Source: Actinoplanes xinjiangensis (GTDB lineage Bacteria; Actinomycetota; Actinomycetes; Mycobacteriales; Micromonosporaceae). Taken from it: a DNA stretch of 64,000 nt. The first letter of the stretch is position 1. Each line of letters opens with the position of its first letter. Position numbers and translations under genes: made by a program. Below are positions 32,698-40,361 of this stretch, piece by piece. Location: positions 46,093 to 110,092 of the forward strand of contig NZ_QGGR01000032.1 in assembly GCF_003148685.1 (NCBI RefSeq), given 5' to 3'. Below the pieces are notes generated by a model that was given only the letters and a program-made list of their open reading frames with translations, did not search any database and was not told the DNA's origin.

Positions 32698-33205
32698 GCT
32701 TGGCCTTCCCTGCCCGGCTGTACCTGGCCCGGCGTTCCCATGCGCCGCCGGGCCATGCTGGTTCTTATTCGTGACGTCCCAACGGTGACCCGACACGTTT
32801 TGGAGTCCATACCGGGCCCGGGACAGCCGGGTAGCGGCCGACACCGCCACGACGCGCTCACCAGCCATGCGCCACGCCCTTCCCGTTCGGTGCCGCCACC
32901 GTGATAGGACTCAATCTGCCGGTCGGTCCGGATGCCACGCCTCCGTATTAATACGGAATCCACTACGTAAATCACGGTCTCCGCGCCCCGGCAGCACCTG
33001 CCCGCTGCGATAGTCGGACAGCGGCCCAGCAGCGAACACCGCCCCGATCGACATCGGCAGCAAACTCGGAGCTTCGCGGCGGCAAGAGCGTGCCGCGAGT
33101 TGCTGCCGAGTGACGTACCGGACCTGACGAGGGCCGTTGCCCGGCAGCCTTTGTTACCTCTCCCCGGGGTGGCCCACACGAATGCAGCGGCGAAGGGAGT
33201 GGACC
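32698..33205. promoter_or_regulatory. Divergent regulatory region, 508 bases, STAS / histidine kinase
   Basis: No gene is seen here. It holds both promoters and the palindrome at 32942-32957 within a relatively AT-rich patch (about 32940-32980). Confidence 0.5.
32942..32957. promoter_or_regulatory. 16-base perfect palindrome, candidate operator
   Basis: TCCGTATTAATACGGA is a perfect dyad in an otherwise GC-rich region. Its shape fits a TetR- or similar dimeric repressor site, or a site for a response regulator. No such regulator gene is adjacent. Confidence 0.6.
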
Positions 33206-34837
33206 ATGGACAGGAACGTGACACCGGTCATTTGTGACCACCGCGTGCTGCATGAGCCGCAGGCGGTGCTCGCGGCGGCGCTGGAGGCGTACGTCGCGAT
33301 CGACTCAGCGGATCGAATACTCGGCTGGAACGCCGCAGCCGAGGCTCTGTTCGGCTATTCGCACGCTCAGGCGTGCGGGCGCGTCCTCGCTGATCTGATC
33401 ATTCCGATGCGGTATCGGCAGCAGCACCGCGCCGGCCTGGCCAGGCTGGCTGCCGGCGGACCGGGGCGGGTGCTCGGGCAACGCCTGCAGCTCGCCGCGG
33501 TACACCGCGACGGCCACGAACTATTGATCGAGCTGACGTTGACCGTCACCGCCACCCCGGACGGGCCGGTGTTCCACGCCTTCGCCCACGACGTGAGTAC
33601 CAAGGTGCGCGCCGCCCGGTTCACCACGGTGGAGGCCGCGGTCTCACGAGGGTTGGCCGAGGCGTCGTCCAGCGATGCCGCATCAGCCCGGGTAGTCGAG
33701 GCACTCGGGGTGAACATGGGCTGGCCGGTGGTCGAGCTGTGGCTGACTGACCTGGACCGTCAACTGCTGGTCTGCGCCGCGCGCTACGCCGAGTCCGGTC
33801 GGCGTGTGCGCGGGTTCGCCGTCAACGAAATCGACTACGGCATCGGACTGCCCGGCCGCGTCTACCGACAGCGGCGACCATCCTGGGTGCCGGATCTGGC
33901 CGCCGATGCCACGTTGGTACGCAGCAGCGCCGCCGCCGCGATCGGCCTGCGCGCCGCGGTCGGTGTACCGGTCTGGGCCAGCGGGCGCATCCTCGGCGTC
34001 CTGTGCGTTTACGGTGACCGCGCCGAGGATCCCGAGGACACCCTCATCGCGCTGCTGTCCGGGGTAGCCGCGCACGTCGGGCAGTATCTGGAACGCCGCC
34101 GCGCCGAAGAACTCGCCATCGAACTCGCCCGCACCAAGGACGAATTCCTCGCCCTGGTCACCCACGAACTACGCAACCCGCTGACCGCGATCACCGCCAC
34201 CGCGACGATGCTCAGCGGCGAGGTCGACGCACTCTCCCAGCCAGAGCTGCGCCACTACCTGGCCATTATCAACCGCAACGCGCAGCGGCTCACCGTGATG
34301 TCGGAAGACCTCCTCGACCTTGCCCGCCTCGAGTCCGGGAATCTGGCCATCCGCCCCACCGCCTGCGACCTGGCCGCCGTCATCAACGCCTCGATACAGG
34401 ACCTCACCGAGACGGCCGGGGACAAAGACCTGACCCTCGCCGTGACGATGCCGCCGCGGCTGTCTCTGTACGCCGACCCGGACCGGCTGCGACAGGTTGC
34501 CGACAACCTGTTGTCCAACGCGATCAAGTACACCCCGGCCGGCGGTGCGATCACCGTCACCGCCGATACCCGCAACGAACCCGACAGCGACAGCGAGCGG
34601 ATCCTCTGGTCGATCTCCGATACCGGCATCGGCATTCCCGCCACCGACCGGCCGAGACTGTTCCGCCGCTTCTACCGCGCCTCCACCGCCCTCGACCGGC
34701 GCATCCCCGGCACCGGCCTCGGCCTGGTCATCGTCCGCACCATCCTCGAACGCCACCAGGGCAGCATCACCGTGACCGACCACCACGGCCCGGGCACTAC
34801 CTTCACCATCGACCTGCCCACCGAGCTCTCGACATAG
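33206..34837 (+). CDS. Orphan PAS-GAF sensor histidine kinase
   Basis: A 543-residue soluble kinase. ATG 33206 has GGGAG 7 bases upstream. Order: a PAS domain (residues 20-130: AYVAIDSADRILGWNAAAEA, with an FGYSHAQACGR helix), a GAF domain (about 150-300: VVELWLTDLDRQLLVCAARY, AVGVPVWASGRILGVLCVYG), a HisKA dimerisation helix with phospho-acceptor His320 in VTHELRNPLTAI, and a HATPase with N-box NLLSNAIKYTP, G1 DTGIGIP and G2 GTGLGLVI. There are no membrane segments, so it senses a cytoplasmic signal. No response regulator gene is nearby. Confidence 0.93.
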   Translation: MDRNVTPVICDHRVLHEPQAVLAAALEAYVAIDSADRILGWNAAAEALFGYSHAQACGRVLADLIIPMRYRQQHRAGLARLAAGGPGRVLGQRLQLAAVHRDGHELLIELTLTVTATPDGPVFHAFAHDVSTKVRAARFTTVEAAVSRGLAEASSSDAASARVVEALGVNMGWPVVELWLTDLDRQLLVCAARYAESGRRVRGFAVNEIDYGIGLPGRVYRQRRPSWVPDLAADATLVRSSAAAAIGLRAAVGVPVWASGRILGVLCVYGDRAEDPEDTLIALLSGVAAHVGQYLERRRAEELAIELARTKDEFLALVTHELRNPLTAITATATMLSGEVDALSQPELRHYLAIINRNAQRLTVMSEDLLDLARLESGNLAIRPTACDLAAVINASIQDLTETAGDKDLTLAVTMPPRLSLYADPDRLRQVADNLLSNAIKYTPAGGAITVTADTRNEPDSDSERILWSISDTGIGIPATDRPRLFRRFYRASTALDRRIPGTGLGLVIVRTILERHQGSITVTDHHGPGTTFTIDLPTELST

Positions 34838-35445
34838 CTCGAGCGCCAGGGCCGTTCGGACGATCTGAGCCGAGCGACGCCTCCGTCCCGCCGGGCATGA
34901 TCCCATCGCCATGATCGACGAACGGCTCAGGACTACGCCCACGATCTGCAGGCCGGCCACGGTCGATTGCGGCAGTCGCCGCGGGCCTCGGCGTGCTGGG
35001 CCGAGGCGGACCGCAGTTCGGCCGGCACTGCTCCGTCGAGCTATGACCGGTCAAGGAGCCGTTCTCGCTGACCCAGCGCCGTCTGCCGATCGTCGAGCGC
35101 GGCCGCCCGCTGCTCCTGTGATTCGTCGCGCCGGATGCTCCTATGGATGTCAAGCGGCGAGTTCAAGATCGTTTGTGGTGATGACCAGTGCCATCGGCAG
35201 CGAATCCGCAGAACGTGTCAGCTGTAGCCCGTTTCCTACTGCCCGACGGTGGGTTTCGACGTGAGGCGGGACGACGCGGAACCGCTCGCAGCCGGCCCGC
35301 CGCCGCAACGATCCGCCGATCGAGTGACAAGCGGCCCCTGCAACTCCGTACGGCTCTAGGGTGAGACTGACCAGGAACAGGTGATCGCCATGGGCGGGCT
35401 GAATCAGCGCGCCCCGGGCCGCCGCATCAGCGAAAGGACATCGCT
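34838..35445. other. Intergenic region, 608 bases, nothing recognised
   Basis: Long spacer between the kinase and the ABC importer operon. Frames of about 115 codons exist on both strands, but their composition is mirrored and no family feature appears. The importer promoter should lie near the right end. Confidence 0.5.
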
Positions 35446-36240
35446 GTGATGCCCGCCGGTCTGACGATCGCCGATATGACGGTTCGCTTCGGTGCCCAGG
35501 TAGTCGTCGACGGCATCGACCTCACCGTCGCCCAGGGAGAGGCGGTCGGGTTGATCGGCGGTTCCGGATCCGGCAAGACGACGACCGCACTCGCCGTGCT
35601 GGGCCTGCTGCCGGCCACCGCCCGGGTCACCGGAAGCATCACCGTGGCGGGTGGGGAGGTGGTCGGGGCGCGTGCTCGCGACCTCCGCCGGCTGCGCGGG
35701 CGGCAGGTGTCGTTCGTCGGCCAGGACGCGCTCACCGCGCTCCATCCGCTGATGACGGTCGGCCGCCAGGTGGCGATCCCGTTGCGACGACACCGCGGTC
35801 TCTCCGGCCGGGCGCTGATCATGGCGACGGCCGCGTTGCTGGAACAGGTGGGGCTGCCGGCGAGGACCTTGCGGGCGTACCCGGCGCAGCTGTCGGGGGG
35901 CCAGCGGCAACGGGTGGCGATCGTGTTCGCGATGGCCTCCCGGCCGGCGCTGCTGATCGCCGACGAGCCCACCAGCGCGCTCGACACGACGACGCAGGCG
36001 GGTGTCCTGGACCTGCTGCGCTCGCTGTCGATGCGAGGGGAACACCGTACCTCCCTGCTGTTGATCAGCCATGACATCGCGGTGGTAAGTCAGGTGTGCG
36101 CGCGGCTGGTGATAATGCGGCAGGGACGGGTGGTGGAACAGGGGGCGACCACCCGGGTACTGGGCGGGCCCACACACCCGTACACCCGTGAACTGGTGGC
36201 AGCGGCTCGGGCACTGACCGCCGTGCCGGGTGCCGCGTGA
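35446..36240 (+). CDS. Peptide/nickel ABC importer ATPase, OppD/DppD type
   Basis: A 264-residue ATPase. It starts at GTG 35446 (ATG 35449 next), with GAAAGGA upstream. Walker A is GGSGSGKTTT, the Q-loop SFVGQDAL, the signature LSGGQRQRVAI, Walker B LLIADEPTSALD and the switch LISHDIAV; the C-terminal THPYTRELVAAA is the oligopeptide/dipeptide transporter hallmark. It is the first gene of a four-gene operon, all joined by 4-base overlaps. It powers uptake together with the next ATPase. Confidence 0.93.
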   Translation: MMPAGLTIADMTVRFGAQVVVDGIDLTVAQGEAVGLIGGSGSGKTTTALAVLGLLPATARVTGSITVAGGEVVGARARDLRRLRGRQVSFVGQDALTALHPLMTVGRQVAIPLRRHRGLSGRALIMATAALLEQVGLPARTLRAYPAQLSGGQRQRVAIVFAMASRPALLIADEPTSALDTTTQAGVLDLLRSLSMRGEHRTSLLLISHDIAVVSQVCARLVIMRQGRVVEQGATTRVLGGPTHPYTRELVAAARALTAVPGAA

Positions 36241-37031
36241 CCCTGCTGACCGCTACCGGAGTGACCAAACGGTATCCGTCGGCCCGGCGGCATCCGTTCG
36301 GGCGGCGCCCGGTTCGTACCGTGCTGGACGCGGTGGACCTGGCGGTGTCGGCGGGGGAACGGCTGGGCATCGTCGGCGGGTCCGGCGCCGGCAAGTCGAC
36401 GCTGCTGCGGCTGCTGCTCGCGGTCGAGGCCCCGGACACCGGCGAGGTGCGGTTTCGGGGACGGCCGGTTCGCCCGGCCCGGCCGGGGCGGCTGGGATGG
36501 TTCCGCCGCGAGGTGCAGTTCGTGGCGCAGGACCCGTACGCGTCGCTCAGCCCGCGGATGACCGTCCGGGACATCATCGGCGAACCGCTGCACTGCTTGC
36601 GTGTTCCGGGAGACCGTCCGCGACGGATCGACGAGTTGCTCCGCGCGGTCCGTCTCGACCCGGCGCTGGCCTCGCGGCTGCCCTCGGCCCTCTCCGGCGG
36701 GCAACGCCAACGCGTGGCGCTGGCCCGGGCACTCGCGCCCCGGCCGGCCGTGCTGGTCGCCGACGAGCCGATCAGCGCGCTCGACGCTCCGGTCCGGGTG
36801 GCGATACTGGACCTGCTCCGCGAGGTCACTGTCGCCGAGGGCAGCGCGCTGGTCCTGGTGGCACACGATCTCGCGGCGGTGCGGCGCGCCTGCACCCGGG
36901 TGATGGTGCTCGACCAGGGCCGAGTCGTCGAGTCCGGCCCAGTGGACCAGGTGTTCCACGCACCCCGGTCGGCGGTCGCCCGGGACCTCATCGAGGCCAT
37001 ACCCAGGTTACCCGGCGAGGTCGCCCGATGA
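36237..37031 (+). CDS. Peptide/nickel ABC importer ATPase, OppF/DppF type
   Basis: A 264-residue ATPase. GTG 36237 overlaps the preceding stop (GTGA). Walker A is GGSGAGKSTLLR, the Q-loop FVAQDPYASL followed by SPRMTV (the DppF-type loop), the signature LSGGQRQRVALARA, Walker B VLVADEPISALD and the switch LVAHDLAAV. It forms a heterodimer with the first ATPase. Confidence 0.93.
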   Translation: MTLLTATGVTKRYPSARRHPFGRRPVRTVLDAVDLAVSAGERLGIVGGSGAGKSTLLRLLLAVEAPDTGEVRFRGRPVRPARPGRLGWFRREVQFVAQDPYASLSPRMTVRDIIGEPLHCLRVPGDRPRRIDELLRAVRLDPALASRLPSALSGGQRQRVALARALAPRPAVLVADEPISALDAPVRVAILDLLREVTVAEGSALVLVAHDLAAVRRACTRVMVLDQGRVVESGPVDQVFHAPRSAVARDLIEAIPRLPGEVAR

Positions 37032-38581
37032 GGCGCCCAGCTTCTCCGCGCACGCGGTCACCCCAGCGGCGAGCCGGCGCACGAGTCCTGGCCGCGGCCG
37101 TCACCCTACTGACGATCAGCGGCTCGGCCGCCTGCTTCACCACGGAGCCGAGGCCCGATCGCGGCGGTGACCAGCGGTTGAGCGTGGGTCTGGCGGGCCC
37201 ACCCAACCGGCGGATGTCACCCTTCTCCCAGGACGCGTGGCGGGGCGCCCAACTCGGCGCGTCCGAAACCCTCGTCAACATCGACCAGGCCGGCGCAGTC
37301 ACCCCCGGCCTGGCCGTGAGCTGGTCACAGGTCGATGCGACCACCGTCCGGGTGAAACTGCGCGACGGCGTCGTCTTCCACGACGGCACTCCACTGACCG
37401 CCGAGCACGCCGCGCACTCACTCACTCACGCCATCGCGGCCGAACCCGTACTCAGGGCGCTCGTGGGGGTCCGGCTGACGGCCACCGCAGTGGGCGGCGA
37501 CACGCTGGAGTTACGCACCGCGAAGCCGGATCCGGCACTGCTGCACCGCCTCGCCTCGCCGCAGTTGGTCATCCTCGCCCCGAAGGCGTACGGGCGCGAT
37601 CCGGGCGCACCCGACCCCCTCGGCGCCGGGACCGGGCCGTATCGGTTCACCTCCCTACAGGGCACCTCGGCCGCGACGCTGGAGCGCAACGACGCCTACT
37701 GGGGCGGCCGGCCGGCGCTCGCCGGTGTGGACGTGCGCTTCCTCCCGGAGGGTTCGGCCCGGGTCGGCGCGCTGCGCTCGGGCGAAGTCGACGTGGTCAA
37801 CCAGGTGCCGATCGCGCAGTTGCCCAACCTCGGCGACCGGCGCTTGATCGAGGTGCCGCTGCCCCGCACGGTCAGCCTGTATCTGGTCACCGCCGAGGGC
37901 CGGACGTTCGCCGATCCCGGCCTACGGGCGGCCGCCCGCGCGGCGGTCGACCCCACGATGATCGCGGCAGGCGTGTTCGAGGGGCGCGCCGATCCGGCCG
38001 CCGGCCTCTTCGGGCCGGCGTCGGGGTGGGCGGCCCGGCACCGCGCCGCGGCGCGGGCCGCGGCAGCGCCGCCGGACACGCCGGACGACCCCTCCGGCCA
38101 GAGGATCACCCTGGCCACCTACCCCAACAAGCCCGAGTTGCCGGAGGCCGCCTCGGTACTGGCCGCCACGCTGACCGCCCGGGGATTCGTGGTGGAGACG
38201 GTCGTGCGTGACTACCTCACGATCGAACCGGAGGTGCTGGCCGGCCGGTTCGACGCGGTCATTCTCTCCCGCTCCTACCTGCTCGACGTCAACGATCCCA
38301 TCGCGTTCCTGACCTCGGACTTCAGCTGCGCGGGCAGCTACAACGTGGCACGGTTCTGCGCCCCCGGCTTCGACTCCCGCCTCGCCGCGGCGGATGGCCA
38401 CACCGACCTGCCCTCCCGCCACGCGGCCGCGCTGGCGCTCGAGGCCGAACTGGTCAACCGCGCGGTGGTCGTGCCACTGGTCCATGACCGGGCCAGGCTG
38501 GCCACCGCGGCCGGCGTCACCGATCTGGCCGCGGACCCCTACGAGCGGACCCTGGTCACCGTCCACACCTCCTTACGATGA
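37028..38581 (+). CDS. Substrate-binding lipoprotein of the ABC importer (SBP_bac_5)
   Basis: A 517-residue lipoprotein. ATG 37028 overlaps the previous stop (ATGA). The signal runs to lipobox GSAAC. The binding-protein family 5 signature is present: ETLVNIDQAGAVTPGLAVSW, then VKLRDGVVFHDGTPLTAEH and GTGPYRFTSL, followed by NDAYWGG. This family captures oligopeptides, nickel or metallophore complexes. Cys residues near the C-terminus (FSCAGSYNVARFC) may form a disulfide. The ligand cannot be read from sequence. Confidence 0.92.
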   Translation: MRRPASPRTRSPQRRAGARVLAAAVTLLTISGSAACFTTEPRPDRGGDQRLSVGLAGPPNRRMSPFSQDAWRGAQLGASETLVNIDQAGAVTPGLAVSWSQVDATTVRVKLRDGVVFHDGTPLTAEHAAHSLTHAIAAEPVLRALVGVRLTATAVGGDTLELRTAKPDPALLHRLASPQLVILAPKAYGRDPGAPDPLGAGTGPYRFTSLQGTSAATLERNDAYWGGRPALAGVDVRFLPEGSARVGALRSGEVDVVNQVPIAQLPNLGDRRLIEVPLPRTVSLYLVTAEGRTFADPGLRAAARAAVDPTMIAAGVFEGRADPAAGLFGPASGWAARHRAAARAAAAPPDTPDDPSGQRITLATYPNKPELPEAASVLAATLTARGFVVETVVRDYLTIEPEVLAGRFDAVILSRSYLLDVNDPIAFLTSDFSCAGSYNVARFCAPGFDSRLAAADGHTDLPSRHAAALALEAELVNRAVVVPLVHDRARLATAAGVTDLAADPYERTLVTVHTSLR

Positions 38582-40326
38582 CCGGCTGGCCGGACCGGCT
38601 GGGAAGGATGGGGGTGCTCGCCTGCGCGGTCGGCGGGCTGGCCGTCGTCGTCGCCGCGCTGCCCTGGCTGCGTGGCGACGACCCGGCCCGGTCGGTGCTC
38701 CGCGCGCGGCTGGAGGACCGCGACCCCGACCCGGCGGCGCTTGCGGCCGTCCGGTCCGAACTCCACCTCGCCGACAACCCGGTCCAGGGCGCCGCGGACT
38801 GGCTGACCGACGCCGCCCGGGGCGAATTCGGCACCTCCTGGGTGACCGGCGAGCCGGTACGCGACCTGCTGCTCACCGCCGCCGGTGTGTCCACCAGCCT
38901 GGCCGGCGCAGCCTCGGCGGTGGCTGTGGTGGTCGGGCTGGCCCTGGCCGCTCCGGTCGTCTGGGCGCTGTCCGGGGAGTGCCGGTCGCCGGGCCGCTGT
39001 ACACGTGGCGTGCGAGTCGCCGGGGCGGTCGTCGCCGCGCTGTCGGAGGTCGCCCTGGCCGCTGCCCTGCTGACCCTCGTCGCGGTGCGTTGGCGGCTCG
39101 CCCCGGTGGCCGGCTGGTTCGGCCCCTCCTACATGCTGCTGCCGGCCCTGGCGCTCGGCGTACCCAGCGGAGGGCTGTTCGCCCGGCTGGTCGGGACAGC
39201 CGCCGACGCCATCGCCGGAGAAACCTGGGTGCGGACCTGGCGGGCGGCCGGTTGCGGTCGGATCACCCTCACCGTCGCGATCGTCCGCCGGGCCGTCACC
39301 GCCGCCGTCCCCCAGGTGGCGGCCCTGTTCATGGGGCTGCTCGGCGGAGCGGTCGTCGTCGAGGAGATGTTCGCCGTTCCGGGACTCGGGCGGCTCTCGC
39401 TGCACGCCGCGCTCGCCCAGGACCTCCCCGTCCTCCAGGGTTGCGTGCTGACGCTGGTGCTGGCCGGCACGGCCGCCGGGGCATCTGGCATCGCGGCGCA
39501 ACGCGTGCTGCTCGGTCCGGCGGGCGCCGCCGCCGCGCTGGCGCCCGCCGGACCGGCACGTCCCCGCCGGCCGCACCGGCGGACACCCCTGCCGGTGGCT
39601 GCCGTGCTGACCGCACCGATCCTGGCCGGGCTGCTCCGTGATCCGCACGGGGTCCGGCTGGAACGGCGGCTGAGCGGCCCGTCCTGGGCCTATCCGCTGG
39701 GAACCGATCCCGTCGGTCGTGACGTCCTCGCCCGGTTCGGTCACGGCGCCGTACTCACCATCGGCACGGCGGCGGCCGTGACCGCCGTGGGGCTGATCGT
39801 CGGGCTGGTCGTCGGCCTGCGGGGATCCGCCGCCCGGGTCGGCGTCGTGGACATCGTCAACGCACTGCCCTTCGTCCTGGTCGGCCTGGTCCTCGCCGCT
39901 GTCCTCGGACCGGGCCTGCTCTGCGCCGCGATCTCGGCGGCGCTGGTGGCCTGCGTACCCATCGCCATCCATACCCGCAGCCTCGCCACGGAGGTCCGTG
40001 CCAGTGGCTACCACCAGGCGGCGGTCCTCGCCGGCGCCGGCGCCGGCTGGATCCTTCGCCGCCACCTGCTTCCCGCGGTGACCGGACCGGTCCTGGCGTA
40101 CGCCCTGACCCGGGTACCCTCGACCGCCTTGGCCATTGCCGCGCTGGGCTTCCTCGGCCTCGGCCTTGGCCACGACACACCGGAGTGGGGCGCCGAACTA
40201 GCCGCGGCCATCGACTACCTGGAACGTGCACCCACGCTGGTGACCGCACCGGTTCTCGGCCTCGTCCTGCTCGGGGTCCTGGCCGGATCCGCCCCGGTGG
40301 AACTCGGCCGGCGGACGGCGCTCTGA
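38578..40326 (+). CDS. Fused DppB-DppC ABC importer permease
   Basis: A 582-residue permease. ATG 38578 overlaps the previous stop. It holds two permease units in one chain. The N-terminal half (residues 1-310) is DppB-like: short first helix, AADWLTDAARGEFGTSWVTG, about five helices and an EAA-type loop (WVRTWRAAGCGRITLTVAI). After a Pro/Arg linker (RPRRPHRRTPLP) the second half is DppC-like: YPLGTDPVGRDVLARFGHG and the loop VRASGYHQAAVLAGAGAGW before RRHLLPAVTGP. Usually these are separate genes that pair; here the stoichiometry is fixed by fusion. It ends the operon. Confidence 0.92.
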   Translation: MTGWPDRLGRMGVLACAVGGLAVVVAALPWLRGDDPARSVLRARLEDRDPDPAALAAVRSELHLADNPVQGAADWLTDAARGEFGTSWVTGEPVRDLLLTAAGVSTSLAGAASAVAVVVGLALAAPVVWALSGECRSPGRCTRGVRVAGAVVAALSEVALAAALLTLVAVRWRLAPVAGWFGPSYMLLPALALGVPSGGLFARLVGTAADAIAGETWVRTWRAAGCGRITLTVAIVRRAVTAAVPQVAALFMGLLGGAVVVEEMFAVPGLGRLSLHAALAQDLPVLQGCVLTLVLAGTAAGASGIAAQRVLLGPAGAAAALAPAGPARPRRPHRRTPLPVAAVLTAPILAGLLRDPHGVRLERRLSGPSWAYPLGTDPVGRDVLARFGHGAVLTIGTAAAVTAVGLIVGLVVGLRGSAARVGVVDIVNALPFVLVGLVLAAVLGPGLLCAAISAALVACVPIAIHTRSLATEVRASGYHQAAVLAGAGAGWILRRHLLPAVTGPVLAYALTRVPSTALAIAALGFLGLGLGHDTPEWGAELAAAIDYLERAPTLVTAPVLGLVLLGVLAGSAPVELGRRTAL

Positions 40327-40361
40327 GAACCGGGATCTCGCCGTCGGTGCCGGGCCGCTGG

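Noticed and set aside
34838..35445. Genes in the gap before the ABC importer (frames of about 115 codons on both strands)
   Set aside because: Both frames have the mirrored composition of GC-biased non-coding DNA and no family feature or ribosome site.
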